Shown here: in pieces, positions 44,755 to 57,050 of the stretch | How the letters are laid out: each line of letters begins with the position of its first letter | Position numbering within the stretch: position 1 is the first letter of the stretch | Source: Ophioderma brevispina | Lineage: Eukaryota > Echinodermata > Ophiuroidea > Amphilepidida > Ophiodermatidae | Length of the DNA stretch: 64,000 nucleotides | Direction: 5' to 3' | Assembly: GCA_023653785.1 (NCBI GenBank) | Contig: JAMKCH010019904.1 | Location: forward strand, 1 to 64,000 | Translations under genes and position numbers: made by a program | The notes under the pieces: generated by a model | Told to the model about the DNA's origin: nothing | What the model saw: only the letters and a program-made list of their open reading frames with translations | Databases searched by the model: none

Positions 44755-46169
44755 GTAAAGAACTATAATAGAATTATGCAGCCTAATTGGGATGTTCTTT
44801 TCCTCGCAGTTTTGTATTATGCAGCTTTGGGATCAGTAAAGGAGAACCCATACAACGAATAATATAATACAATATACTCATAAATAATATTGAGCAATAT
44901 TGAGTGGTTTAATCGAAAATAGAAATTCTATTAACCATAATGAGAATTAAAACCCATCTAGTCTGACATGCGCTATTTTAAAATTTCGCGCAGTGTAGAA
45001 CGTTGTATCGCTACGGCCGGCACATTTGCGTCATACAAGCCATTGAAAACATTTACATTATGAAATCGGCACGTGTGAAGGTGTGTATAATGCTAGTGTG
45101 CCGTCCGTCCGCATTAACACAATATAAATATCCCATGTACACTAGCACGAATTTCAAATAGGGTGGGCAGACAAAAATTGTTAATTCAATTTTTATGGTT
45201 CCTTTGTATGTATAGAGAATGGGAACTTGCACCCCGTCTTCACGAATAAACTAACCACACAGATGATTACAAATACACAACTAGGAGATACAGATGAGAC
45301 ACATGACACATTTGAATAGAATAATGATCTGGTGCTTATTGATTCCATCATTGACATGCTGATGCTGTAGTTTAAGACTACACTGGTCGGATCGGACTAT
45401 GAAGAAGCATGTGTTGTTGCTTTGCCGTCGCATTCAAAAGTGATTGTATTTATTGAGGTAGCAACGCGTCCATGCACAGAATTATGTGGTGGGGACGCCA
45501 AGCACCGCATGGCGGGACGCGCATGCATACAATAACATCACATTATAATTAATTCGTTTTTCGATGAAAACACTCGATATGTGCTCAATAATTAGTTATA
45601 GAGTATATTTGTGTATATATTGTGTACAGGTTCTCCTTTAAGGGAAGTTGAGAAGAAGTGACAAACTGGTCGACCCCACTCTCTCCTGTCAGTTAATAAG
45701 GTAGCATATAGGGCAATCAGTTCTTACATGTCAAATCTTGGAAATGTACAACTTTCACTGCCAAACAGAGTTGGGCACAAATATCTATATTTTTGTGGAG
45801 GCAAGAAAATTTTAGTGAGGTAAGAGAAAATTAAGCTCTGGTGCAGATCCTGTTCAGTGTATTTATTTCTTTACTTGGTTTAAAAGTGAAAGTCCGGGTA
45901 TTGGAACGGGGCAGGTTTAATAAAATATGCCGCATTCTGCAGGACGCGAGGTCATTCTAGCTAAAACACTACCCCTGTCCAGTTGACAGCGAAAGTATTA
46001 CGCTCATAGCAGAGACGTTGGCGCCGGCCGCTCGCAAAGTGAATTTTACATTTACAAATTATAAATGTAGACTATATAACACCATTGGTGCTTAATGTTT
46101 ATAAGATTAACTTAAAGGCTGATTCAGAGATCTCCCAAGGAGCACCCTCAATTTTCAAATAAATTGTGT
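44755..46169. other. Intergenic or intronic, nothing recognised
   Basis: I looked for the next PTGR3 exon (glycine-rich nucleotide-binding part) and did not find it. Confidence 0.4.
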
Positions 46170-46745
46170 TTTGTGTCGCCTTGCACTAATGGAAGGAAGA
46201 CACATAGGGATCACTTTGTCTGTGTCACCTGCCCTAAGGCAGAAGAACATAGGGATCACTTTGTTGTGTAGCCTGCCTTAAGGCAGAAGCAATAGGGATA
46301 ACGGTGTTGTGTCGCTGCCTTAAAGGCAGGAAGGAAGGAACTTAGGGATCACTTTGTTGTGTTGCTGCCTCAGCAGGAAGACACATAGGATCACTTTGTT
46401 GTGTCACCTGCCTAAGCAGGAACACAAATGAGGGATCACTTTGTTGTGTCACCTGCCATAAGGAAGAAGACACCTAGGGATAACTTTGTTTGTGTCACCT
46501 GACCTAAGGCAGGAAGGAAAGGACACATAGTGATCAATTTGTTGTGTCACCTTGCCCTAAGGCAGGAACACAAATAGGGATCACTTTGTTGTGGTGCCTG
46601 CCTAAGGCAGAAAGACACACATAGGGATACAATTGTTGTGTCGCCTGCCCCTTTTTTTTTTTTACCTAAGGCAGGAGACACATAGGGATCACTTTGTGGT
46701 CTGGTCACCTGCCTAAGGCAGGAAGCCACATCGGGATCCCTTTGC
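46170..46745. repeat. Minisatellite, 45-bp unit, about 12 copies
   Basis: The unit is approximately GACACATAGGGATCACTTTG then TTGTGTCACC then TGCCTAAGGCAGGAA. It contains the palindrome CCTGCCTAAGGCAGG. As in the 34-bp array, copies differ largely by one- or two-base indels; one copy carries a T-run insertion (46652-46662). Confidence 0.9.
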
Positions 46746-46869
46746 CACTGTAGTCTGTTGTTGTCTGTTGTGTGATGTCTTTTGTTGAGGTCTGTTGTGA
46801 AAAAAGGGTTAACATTTGGCCTGTAATATCCTCATACTTTGATGGATTAAACCAAAACTGAGATCACAG

Positions 46870-47095
46870 GTGCAACATGGCATCCTCCATTTGATGAGGT
46901 CAAAGTCCCATGCCAAGGTTCAAAGGTAATGTGAGGTCAAATGTGTTAAAATGGGCTGAATGAAAATTCAAATGACCTCCTTCTATGAAACGTGAAGTTT
47001 CAATGGAACCAAACTTGGTCTAATGGAGTTTACATGCAAACCCTCATTTTTTATGAGGTCCAAGGTCATATCAAGGTCCAAGTGTCCTGTTAGGC
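46870..47095. other. GGTCA-rich segment
   Basis: TGAGGTCAAAGTCCC, AAGGTTCAAAGGTAA, GTGAGGTCAAATG, AATGACCTCC, TGAGGTCCAAGGTCATATCA and AAGGTCCAAG occur within about 225 bp. No gene. Confidence 0.5.
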
Positions 47096-48321
47096 CTATC
47101 ATTTACTAAACCGCGACGGCAGCGACACAAGCGGTCCGAGGACCGATGTTTTTTTTTATGTTTTTTGTATGTACATTATGTTTGTCCATGTACTAAACAA
47201 TGTGTGAAATACCTAAGCACAATGAGTCTTATATAGAAATCGCAACTTTGTCTATAATTTTAGGATCTGGAAATTTAGTATACACAGTATCCTATGGCAC
47301 TGTAACTATACATACAGGGTACTGCATGGAACACGAAAAATAGATACAGCTCAAACTTGGGAATGGGCATTTAGGCGACTTCTTTGTTATGGTTGACTAT
47401 TTCAATAAATACACTAAAAATTATATTTCAAAATCTCTGAGTCAGCCTTTAAGACAAAATCTCTTCACTTTTATTTCTACATGTATTTTTGATTTGTTTA
47501 AGGGTGGTAGTACAAAGAATATTATAGACACTTTATATCTGATTATATTTCCTCTCTCCTTTTACACTGAAGGCAAAGTGGGGAAGGAGTTGCATTGGCA
47601 AAGATGTGAAAGGTTACGAGTAGGGCCAAGGGGTGATTACATGTACTCTTTGGTTGCCTTGGCAAGAATACACAGTAAGTTTCTTGGACTGCCTTGAGAG
47701 GGGGTATTTCATTAAAAGGCTAAAAAGGGGGGCAGTCTTCAAAAAAAAGAAGAGTCCCAAATTGATCTTTGAAAAAAAAGAAGAGTCCCATAAGAAAAAT
47801 ATTTTTTGTAACATACAATATCACAACGTCTTGTCTGAAACTTATCCATAGATTATTCTTAAAATCATCAAACATAATGACGGAAGAATAGCAAAAATCT
47901 TCACAAGCATGCATACAAGTGTGGTACGCAGGAAGTCTCAGCTTAGAAAAAAAATGTTCAGTGCTCTTCAATTGTGACTCGTGTTTCTGTATAGAATCTG
48001 CCAGTTATCTTTAGTCATTTATTGCAATTAAGAATGTCAGTGGACATGGCCAGGCAAAAGAACAAAATAATCCATTCCCAACGTTATGAGCAGACACAGG
48101 CACACTCTTTGTCCCTTATATACGCAGGGAGGAAGGGAAAAGGAGGGAAAATATGTGCTATGGCAGTAATAAGGAGAATATTTCATCACAAAGTTTGGAG
48201 TTTGTTATTTTTTTAACTCTGAGCTACAACGTGAGATAAATTACAGGAGCCTCTATCACACTTTTAAAATGCTTTCTTTTTGCACATGAAGTGATGGATT
48301 TTGCATGATGAAACTTGTTAC
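47096..48321. other. Intergenic; pieces of dispersed repeats
   Basis: 47235-47310 is related to 21776-21850, and 47420-47455 to 8205-8240. The 102-residue frame at 47389-47697 overlaps the latter and shows no motif. AAAAAAGAAGAGTCCC.. occurs twice at 47740-47790. Confidence 0.45.
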
Positions 48322-48765
48322 AATAGACCCTTTGCACGATCCCGAAAGCCTTCTCGTATTGTGCCCATTTGCATCCGGGGGAAACTTGTACCAGAGTTCA
48401 TGTTTACAAAAAAAATTTGTTCGTTCACGTCGCCCGAACCGTGCCTAAAATACATACCAAGTACTTGTTCACGTGAAGTTAATCTTACAAAAATGTAGAA
48501 GAATATCAAAGGAACAAAAAACAATTGAGGCATGGTGTGGAAATCACGACAAAAAAGGCTATTTTCGATCGTAACTGTGCCCTACTTGTCACCTCACGGA
48601 CGATTACACAATTATAGTGCAACGTCACAGATAGGGTACGTTTTCTGGTATCATACGTTCCTAACCGTTATGTTTTTAGCCGATGGATTCGAAGGCTGTA
48701 CAAGTGCCCGGATGGAAATGGGCACAATACGAGATGCATTATGGGGATCGTGCAAATGGTCTATT
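48322..48765. mobile_element. Inverted-repeat MITE, family A, copy 3
   Basis: It starts AATAGACCCTTTGCACGATC and ends GATCGTGCAAATGGTCTATT. The inverted match continues inward through TCTCGTATTGTGCCCATTT / AAATGGGCACAATACGAGA and CTTGTAC / GTACAAG, a terminal repeat of about 60-70 bp. This is the best-preserved of the three copies. Confidence 0.85.
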
Positions 48766-49063
48766 AACCTTTGGTTAAGGAGACATGTGGTGTTCAGGAA
48801 TTTGATGCCTCAACCGCCCGGAGACTTCCCGACCGCCCGGAAGGTTATCTAGCAGTCATTTGATTGAGTTATGGTTGAATCGGCATTCTTTTCAAATAAA
48901 AATATAGTCACATAAGTTACGAAGAATTGTCTTTGAGGAATGGGTATCATATGAGTTTCAGGGATAAGAGAGTCAATAAGATTATGTTAAAGGACGTCCT
49001 AGATTTGTTGTCATCTGTAAGCGGGGACATTAGGGAGTGCTATGTTAGTGTGTGTTGTTGTTT
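48766..49063. other. Intergenic, nothing recognised
   Basis: CAACCGCCCGGAGACTTCCC / GACCGCCCGGAAGG is a small local repeat at 48811-48845. No gene. Confidence 0.4.
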
Positions 49064-49474
49064 CAGGCCGTAGCCAGAAATTTATTTGGGGGGGGCGGGA
49101 TTGCCAGAAGTGGACCTTTTTTTGTGCGAAACAAGTTTTTCGGAGCGCACGCGAGACCCAGAAATCTGAAAGTGTGGATCCTCCCAATGCATAAAAATGT
49201 TCCTGCACCGTCGCAACGGCGTGGGGGGGGGGGGGGGGAATGGGGGGGTGGGGGGGCGAAAACGGAGCAAATACAACCCCCCGACATCATCGGCGTTCAA
49301 AAAACACTATAATTAAGTGTATGACGTGTAAACCAATGATTGACCGATAAAGTGCGGTAACACCAGACTGACAAAACACGCACCAATTTAAAGCACCCCC
49401 GAAGCGACCTTCAAAATGCTAAAGCGGACCTTGTCATTTTGGGGGGTGCGTCGCCCCCCTGGCTTACGGCCCTG
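49064..49474. mobile_element. hAT-like MITE, CAGGCCGTAGCCAG ends
   Basis: Left CAGGCCGTAGCCAGAAATTT; right CCCCTGGCTTACGGCCCTG. Flanks TGTTGTTT and AGTTGCTT match at 6 of 8 positions. Internal G-runs at 49222-49255 create proline- or glycine-rich chance frames. Confidence 0.7.
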
Positions 49475-50202
49475 AGTTGCTTTGCAGCTAAGTGCTTTAT
49501 GGAATAGGCACTGTTACAAAAATCCAGTGTGTCTGTATCTGTTCATGCCAATAAGTCAAAATTTAGAATTTTCTGGCCGCTGCCATAAGGATGGATAGGA
49601 CTGACGATGGACAGACGGAGAGAGGAATGGGTGCAAGTTTGGTCGAACTGAAACAATAATCGACTTAGCTCTTCAACATAGTGACTGATCCTAGTCAAAC
49701 TTGGGTGGGTGAATCCATGATGATTCCTGGTGCTTCATGGTTGGGTGATGGAATTCATGCATTATGAATGAGTTTTGTGATTCATTAATGTGCATATTTT
49801 ATGTAATTTTCTCATTAATTTAAAAGCGTTTATTGCAATGACTGATATTATCCAATTGGTGGAGGGGTAGCCCATTATGTACTATAATTCATAATTGATA
49901 TTCGTCACTAATTTCTTACTAATCCATTTTAAGTCCTTAATGTAATTGATCCTCATCCAACTTGGTGGAGTTACAGTCTCAGTGGTGATCACTTGATGCT
50001 GTATAGTTTCAGGCATATACTGAGCCTTATCATGTTCATTTGCCATATCAGTGACAATTTATTAATCAACTGTGTCTTTATTGGAATGATTGATCCTCTT
50101 GCAGTGGAAGTGATTGCCTTTGGTAAGCACTGATCTGTATAATTTATGCATATTGATGAGTATTATCATTAGTTTAATTGCCATATTTAGTGTTAATTTT
50201 GA
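49475..50202. repeat. Degenerate tandem repeat, period about 110-150 bp
   Basis: ACTGATCCTAGTCAAACTTG (49684), ACTGATATTATCCAATTGGT (49841), TTGATCCTCATCCAACTTGG (49947) and TTGATCCTCTTGCAGTGG (50089) are successive landmarks. A further one (CTGATCATCATCAAACTAGG) lies at 50586 beyond the MITE, which therefore inserted into the array. Confidence 0.55.
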
Positions 50203-50206
50203 TTAA

Positions 50207-50556
50207 AGACACTATCAGGTGATTTGCGAATCAGCAAATCGAAAACATCATCAAAAAATCAGATTTTACATGCTAAGTAACAAGTAACAGGTATCCTAAA
50301 TAAACTGAGCAAAATGATACGAACCAGAAGCAACCTAATAAAAGACAAATCGGGTATTTCGTAATTAATTGTCCGAATGGACATTAAGACAAAAAAGTAA
50401 TGAATGGGCGAATCGTATCTTGGAACACTGCCGTTTTTTCTTTTCTGTTAATTCTACCGCTGTAAAAGGTAACTTATGAGAATTCTACAGAACTTATCCG
50501 TCACTTGAAGCTGTCCCTGCAGATTTCAAATGTTTTTCAAATCACTGAAAGTGTCT
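50207..50556 (+). mobile_element. TTAA-flanked MITE, family B, fullest copy
   Basis: TTAA at 50203-50206 and 50557-50560. Starts AGACACTATCAGG, ends CTGAAAGTGTCT, inverted tips. Relatives at 425-611, 51238-51495 and 58108-58450. No coding frame. Confidence 0.8.
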
Positions 50557-50635
50557 TTAATTCTGCTGTAAGCTTTATTGCAGGACTGATCATCATCAAA
50601 CTAGGGTAGGCACTATGAGTTACAATATGCTCATC

Positions 50636-50969
50636 CAGGGCGGATCCGATTTTTTTTCAATAGAGGGGGGCGCCAAATTTTTCTGGCGAGCGCTAGCGAG
50701 CCGGTGACCCATATTTTTTTCATTCTTGTTCCACATGAGGGGGCGGGTTTTATTATACTGCGTCTGTTGGGCGCCCGCACAAAGCTACGCGGCGCCTGAC
50801 ACCATTGTTTACGTCAATCTCAGAGATTACAGGCGCCCATGTGCTTAAAAAATAATTTTATAGCTTACAATGCCGCCCGGCCACTTATGCGCGCCCGCAA
50901 CCTGTACTTTGCAAGCAAAAAAATAGAGGGGGTGCGCGCCGGGTGCGCCCCCATTAAATCCGCCCCCTG
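50636..50969. mobile_element. hAT-like MITE (CAGGGCGGATCCAG family), fullest copy
   Basis: Ends CAGGGCGGATCCGATTT and AAATCCGCCCCCTG. TCATC occurs beside both ends (50631-50635; 50970-50975), a partial target duplication. GGCGCC/GCGCCC-rich interior matches 1486-1759. Confidence 0.7.
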
Positions 50970-51237
50970 TCATCCACCAAAGACACAGTTCAGTGGGTTA
51001 TACTTGTTACATGCATATACATGAACTGACCTTGTGTGATCTGGGGCTTTACTGTTGAGGTATTGTTTTCTAAAACAAAATATCCATGAGATAATTTAAC
51101 ATTATCTCGAAAACAAACTTTCTTTCTCTTTTGGACCTTGTGACTGTTCTTCTTAATTATGTTACATCATCCTTAACAATTCACAGTGCTTTCTCCACAG
51201 TTAATCCCATTTTATAACCTCGTGTGGGGCTTATTAA

Positions 51238-51495
51238 GACCACTATCAGGACTTATCGAACAGGAGTCTCACAATGGTTTGAAAATGCAGAATAGCTTAA
51301 AATGTGAAGTACGACTGAAGAAATTCTTATAAGGTACTATTCCACGAAGAATTGACAAAAAGGAAGAGAAAGAAAATGGCAGGTGTGCAAGATACAACTC
51401 ATTCAATGACGTGTTGTAGTAAGTGTCGTTCGGACACTAATGACCTAAAATATCCGATTTTGTACTATTAGGTTGCTTCTGGTATGATAGTGCCT
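51238..51495 (-). mobile_element. TTAA-flanked MITE, family B, short inverted copy
   Basis: TTAA at 51234-51237 and 51496-51499. Shares TGTAGTAAGTGTC, AAAATATCCGATTTTGTAC, TATTAGGTTGCTTCTGG and GATAGTGCCT with the other copies; internally shortened to 258 bp. Confidence 0.75.
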
Positions 51496-51499
51496 TTAA

Positions 51500-52201
51500 A
51501 GGTTGACTCAAACAAAGATTTTCAAATATGATATCCCCGTAAAATAATCAAAACCTCTTTTGTATAATGATGTAATGTTTATCTTCAAAATATCACAATC
51601 TGAAAGAGTTAATCCAAGGTTAATATTATGTTTTCTTGATACAAAAAGTTGTGTGTGAAATTTTGAATCTTTTATGGAGGCAAAAAATATAAATTCACTC
51701 CTGTTTTATATGAACAAAAGCAATTTATTTTGCTTGTTTCCACTTTTAAGGTATTTCGTTTAAATCCTTCCAATGTGAAGGGCGCATAGGGCGGGTCTTA
51801 TCTGCCATTTCAATTTTATAACCCTAGGGAGCACCAGGAAATAACATGAGAAACAGGTAAGTCCAGGCCCCACGGAAAGAGGTGTTTTTTTCTGGTGACC
51901 ATCGCTAAGTATACCCTAAAACATGAGAGAAATGGCGAGATCATCTGGTTGCAAATCATGGTTGCTATCAATATTAAGTATAAAATCTGTAGGAATATAA
52001 GAAAAGGTTTTTGATAGCGATACGCGCGTGATCCGACAAACCAAATTTAACCGTATTTTACAGGGAGGAACCCTGACTGAAAAAGTGCTGTGACCTCCAG
52101 GGGGTCCCCGGTGCACCAGTTGATGGTTAGTCTTCACGGTCCAGTAGCTCGAAAAAATTTGGGGATAACTACCCTAATTTATGAATGCATTGGGGAGGAG
52201 A
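51500..52201. other. Intergenic, nothing recognised
   Basis: AT-rich. TTTAAAGGTTGACTCA at 51496 begins text similar to 8150 and 47390. No exon supported. Confidence 0.4.
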
Positions 52202-52546
52202 CAGGGGCGATAACTAGACCCTGAGGACTCCGGGGGGCAAGACTCAAGAAGAAGTTTCCAGTTCCCGAGTTTTCAGACGCCAAATTTCCGGCTCGCTGCG
52301 CGCGGCCGGGTAGGACTATTTTTCCCATCGGTTCAAAATACCCTCTTTCCATTCATCTTCTTCCAGCTGTCCTCTTCTGTTTCACAATGTCTTCTTCTAG
52401 ATCGTGTCTCCATGTCTGTGTTCTCCTTCCCTCTCTTTTTCTTTCTTTTTTTCTCGACGTTCTCCTTTGTCCTTCCCATTTTTGGCTCCCCTGCCGAGTT
52501 TTTGTGTCCGGGAGGGCAGCGTGCCCCCCCCACTGGTACGCCACTG
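52202..52546. mobile_element. hAT-like MITE with 8-bp target duplication
   Basis: Starts CAGGGGCGATAACTAGACC, ends CCACTGGTACGCCACTG. Flanks GGAGGAGA (52194-52201) and GTAGGAGA (52547-52554) match at 7 of 8. Interior non-coding; several short basic frames cross it. Confidence 0.7.
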
Positions 52547-52620
52547 GTAGGAGAGATGTTGCTCTTCAAGCAAAAGTAAGCTTTAAAGGTTGAGATGTTC
52601 CATTAGAAGAACATGACATT

Positions 52621-52893
52621 TCATTCTCGACCTTTTGTACAGGAACGAATGAGGACCAGTATTTTAGTGTGTGAAACCCTAGGCCACGCATCTGCCAATA
52701 CAGTGAAATGGGGGTGAGTCTTCAGGGTAGATCCGCTGTTAACTTCCATACTACATTGTTTGAAATGACGAGCATCTGAAGAGAAGGCAGTGGACCATTT
52801 TAAAGTCTTTGGTATATGACCCTGCCTGGGTTCGAACCCGCGACCCTCCGACTGTGAGGCGGACAGACACGCTCTTCTACAAACCATTAGCCT
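52621..52893 (-). repeat. tRNA-derived SINE with B box
   Basis: On the minus strand, AAGAGCGTGTCTGTC, then CCGCCTCACAGTCGG, then GGTCGCGGGTTCGAACCC mimic D-arm, anticodon arm (CAC, valine-like) and T arm of a tRNA. The B box GGTTCGAACC is exact. The acceptor stem is not complementary, so it is probably not a functional tRNA. The 52621-52810 portion would be the SINE body. Confidence 0.6.
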
Positions 52894-54100
52894 ACATGTT
52901 GGTATATGTATTTTAAATACTTTCGATACATATGGAATACCTGAAAATTTGCACCTTTATTGTCGCTTCTTCACAGTCCGGAGCAGCCAGCGGGTTCCTC
53001 TTTTTTGACCATTGACATTGCCCTCTCATCCCATTGGATAGGGGTGTTTCCATAAGGTGAACCTTGTCGGACATACTTTTCTGACACCCTAGGAATTCGG
53101 AAACCGTCATGGAATAAAAAAAATATTAACCACATACGTTAAGGTCCGCAAGGTTTCTCGAATTCATAAGTGTCCAGAAAAAGTTGTTTCAGAAAAAGGG
53201 GTTGTCACAGTATGGAAACACACGGATTAAAGGGGTATAGCCAATTTAATTACATGAAGTTTTGAGATTGATTGATGACCTTAATCCCAATGCCACATCT
53301 CTAAAGTTTTATGCTGATAATTCAAATCCGTTTCCATATGGAGCTAAAAAAACTCATTTTATTTGAAGTGTAGAATACTGTGTAAAGTAAGATTGGTTTG
53401 AAAACAAAATGTGGGAGGTTTTTCTCATAAACATACAAACGCTACGACTCTAAGATTTCACGAACAGTAGAAACAAGAGCGGTCACCGCCCGTGTGGATT
53501 CGTGGAACTTGTGGTTTGGTGGTTGGTGGGTTGTGACTGGTGTTACTTTGCAGCCCGTTTTAGGATGCGGACCATGAAGGAATGACTGTGTAACTGATAC
53601 ATGAATTAAAGAATGGTCCTTTATTTTGTAATGTGGACGGGTCTGGTATTCATGTATTGGTAAATGCTAAATTACTGAATATACCTTTAACACTGACCTG
53701 GACCCATGAAGAACTTATGATTAAAATGTGTGATTAAATTGATAGCTGGCTTTATGGATATTTACACCGCTAATGTAGTTTTTGGATTTTGATATATATA
53801 TATATATGCCTTTTTAACACTGCCCTGGACCCATAGGAGCTATGATTACACTCCTTGGCCAAGGGCAGCCCTGTTTAAAAAAATTGGGCGTTTTTGGGTT
53901 GATTTTATAATAGCTGCTGCATGTTGTTTAGGGATAACAACTTCTCCAAATGGTTTGATATTTTGTTCAAAATATGATATTATCATAAGGGACAAATTTG
54001 TATTTGAAAAAAAGAAGTAAAAAACAATATGTAGCGGTAATTGGAATGATAGTTGTATATGCGTAGCGGTTGTGAATGGGTGGTGTCGAAGGGAGGTGAA
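52894..54100. other. Intergenic, nothing recognised
   Basis: (TA)n at 53792-53807. ACACTGAC/ACACTGCCCTGGACCCAT phrase twice (53690, 53817). No gene. Confidence 0.4.
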
Positions 54101-54172
54101 TGAGGTCACCAAGGTGACATGAGTTCACCAAGGTGACATGAGGTCACCAAGGTGACATGAGGTCACCAAGGG
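54101..54172. repeat. 19-bp palindromic minisatellite
   Basis: Four units of TGAGGTCACCAAGGTGACA. Each unit is itself nearly palindromic (GGTCACC AA GGTGAC(A/C)). Confidence 0.85.
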
Positions 54173-54600
54173 CACGTGGGGTCACATGAGATCACAAGAT
54201 CATATAGGGTCACAAACGGTGACATGAGGTCACCCAACGTTGCCCCCAAAGGCACCCACCTTCCCCCTCCCTGACACAACCGTCCCCTCCCTGTCGCACC
54301 CCAAGACCCGCCCCGACACTCATTTGTGAATGGGCCAAAGGTCACGTGAGGTCACCAGTCACTGAGGTCACAAGAATCACGGGAGCTTCCCTTTTGGTCA
54401 CATGAGTTCACAAGGTCACATGGGGTCACCAAGGGTCAACACCAACCTGATCCCACCCCGACGCATACACACCCGACCCCTCCCCAACGCACCCCAACCC
54501 GACGCACCCCACCCAGCCACCTCCACAACATATCCCACCCCTCCATGCGCACCCACCCCACCGGCCCCAAACACCCCACCTGCCACCTAAATATGATTCA
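54173..54600. other. GGTCAC-rich then C-rich low complexity
   Basis: Dispersed GGTCACATGAG/GGTCACAAG motifs to about 54440, then CACCCC/CCGACGCA-rich sequence to about 54585. Proline-rich open frames here are composition artefacts. Confidence 0.6.
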
Positions 54601-56817
54601 CCAAACAAGATGTATGGTATAGAGTTTTATGTATCAAAGGAATTGTGCATATCCGATGGAACGTTTTAGCGATACAGCAATTATGCTATTAATTAGCTCA
54701 TTGCAGGACCTCAAGCCGCATGTATCAGGAACGTTAAAATGGCAAAGAAGATGCACACCAAAGGGGTTTTCGCGAAAAAAAGTGAAGGAATTTTACATGT
54801 CCGATGTACCATTTAAAAAATAAAGCGATTACGTGATTTTTGCATATTAATTAGCTCATTTTGCAATATGTAATTGCTCGAAGTATGCCCAACATCTAAT
54901 CCGGTCGAGAACTCTTAACCCAATCCTTACACCAAGTAAATCATGATACGCCTTAAGGAACTCCCAGATAACTGCACACAAGCTGCGGGAAATGGGTTAG
55001 CATTGTGACCCGGCAAGGTCAAATGAGGGCACCAAGGGCAAATGAGGGCACCAACATGGTACCCCACACCCCGCCCCCTCTTTCTACCCCCCCCCCCAAA
55101 GTTACATCATCGTAGCCCTTACGGAACTTATGGGGAAAGTCCAACTCCATTTGTTTGCTTGCCCACAACACATGACAACGTATAAATCGAATCCAAATCA
55201 GTGCATGCGATCACGTGCGATGATATCAACAATGGATCGTGCTAGTCTGGCTCACGGGGGAATCATATATTATATCCACAGAGATTTTTGGTTAATTCAT
55301 CAAATGCTTAAATCACTGCCTCTAAAACGCCCTCGGCGTCACTAAGCTTCACTAGAATTGTCTTGAAAAAGACGGTTTATTGATTCATTTTCGTCACTTC
55401 GGCCACACGACGCCATTTTTGTCGCATCAGCCTTAGTGTTTCTATTCTATGTTTAGCTATTTTCGCAAAACAGGCGCAATCACTTGTTTGGGCTGCATAA
55501 CAATGCCCATCTATGCCACTGATTTTCAAGGAAACTAGATCATATGACGAGGTCATTTAGGGGGGGGTGACACATAGGAATTCCTAAAATTGTCTATATA
55601 AAAAAAAACACCACGGCTCTTCCATTGACTTAATTACACCTCTTTATTGCTAACCGATGGAAGGGCACGAGGTATAGGCGCTCTCGGGGGAGTAAAGTAA
55701 GTAAAGTAACGGTGTGAATATCTGAATCTACTTGGAAAGAGTCAAATTTGTAGAAAGAACACGCAATATTTGGTTAAGAAAAACACACCATATTTGGTTA
55801 AGAACCCACCATAAGGATATGGGGCATTCTGGCTAATTTAACACTCAAATAGGTTTGAACATTGTTTTAATGAATGCTATGGGGTTTCCTGGGCTTCCAT
55901 TGAAGTGTTGGCTCGGGAGCAACATCGAGCTCTGACAAGGCGGTTTACTTAAACTAGCAGAAATGTGTCTACAGAAAGTGTGCTACCGCCGCAGCCCGAC
56001 ACTGTTGGTAGAATTCGTGGCGAGCGTTCCCGAATCCAAAAAATGGCGTTCTTCAGATACCAACATTTCCAAATTCAGGGAAAATCTGGTGGGTCCTGGG
56101 GCTGAAGCTATAGAGATCAGTCGGCCTTAAAGGACAGTGTCAACCTGAGTTTCCGAGTATCATTTGGTTTGGAACTTTGCAAATATTTGATTATTGTATG
56201 TAAAAGGAACATTGCTAGAAAGAAAATTGGAGGGGAACCCGATGGGTTACATCAAATTCATGTAAAACTTCAGTTATTTTGAGAAAAATACTAAAAAAAC
56301 ATGATTTTGCCCCCAAATTTCGACGGCATAACAAAAAACAATTTGAATTTTCATGGATTTCTTATGTATTTTTTAGAAACAAGACAATTTGTCTTGAGAC
56401 AGGTTTCATTTTTAAAATACGAACTTACTTTATAAATAATAAGGAAAATGTAAAAAAAGTGTGATTTTTACATGCTTTTCCAAAATTTGAGTAGATATGG
56501 AGAAGATCTTTAGTTAGAAATTTAGGAAAACCATTCCTAGAGAAAGATCGGTGCTAATGTAGAAAAGTTAAACCTTACTTTTACTTCGGAATTTTTGGAG
56601 TTATTTGTCTGAAAATTGCCAAATGTTTGCTAATAAGAAATTGGAAAATCGGTGTGTTTTTAGAAAAAAAAGTGAACTTTTCCATGCCATTCAAGTTGTT
56701 TCTTTCTCAAATAACTTTATCTTTTGACTTCAAAATGAATATGTTGTGCAAGTGATTGATAGAAATACATCTTTATGCAATATTGAATCAAAAACATCTT
56801 TGCCTATAAATCCACGG
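54601..56817. other. Intergenic without recognised genes
   Basis: C-run 55089-55098, G-run 55560-55567. AATTAGCTCATT occurs twice (54692, 54850). AAATGAGGGCACCAA repeats at 55021-55055. Short plus-strand frames show no motif. Confidence 0.4.
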
Positions 56818-57050
56818 CCCTTTTATGGCAAAAGGGCAGTAAACTCCAGTTGAACCTTTTGCCTTGAAAGGGTTGCCGGCAAAAACAAGGCATTATGGGA
56901 TAATATTTTTGTAAAATATTTAGCATTACTTAGGCCCAAAATTAAAAAGAGAAAATGTATCCCATTAATGCATTGCGATTTGCAGGGTGGCCCTTTCAAG
57001 GCAAAAGGGCGTAACTCAAGTTACGCCCTTTTGCAATAAAAGGGGCGTCC
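56818..57050. mobile_element. Element bounded by two near-identical hairpins
   Basis: GCAAAAGGGCGTAACT at 57001-57016 is followed after two bases by its exact reverse complement (57019-57034), with outer CCCTTT / AAAGGGG extending the stem. A decayed version (GGCCCTTTTATGGCAAAAGG..CCTTTTGCCTTGAAAGGG) lies at about 56818-56876. The ~115 bases between are AT-rich. Confidence 0.65.

Noticed and set aside
52812..52893. Functional tRNA-Val gene
   Set aside because: B box and T arm are good, but the acceptor stem does not pair and the anticodon stem is weak.
54402..54608. Proline-rich and Gly/Trp-rich frames
   Set aside because: Explained by the CACCCC-rich low-complexity DNA.
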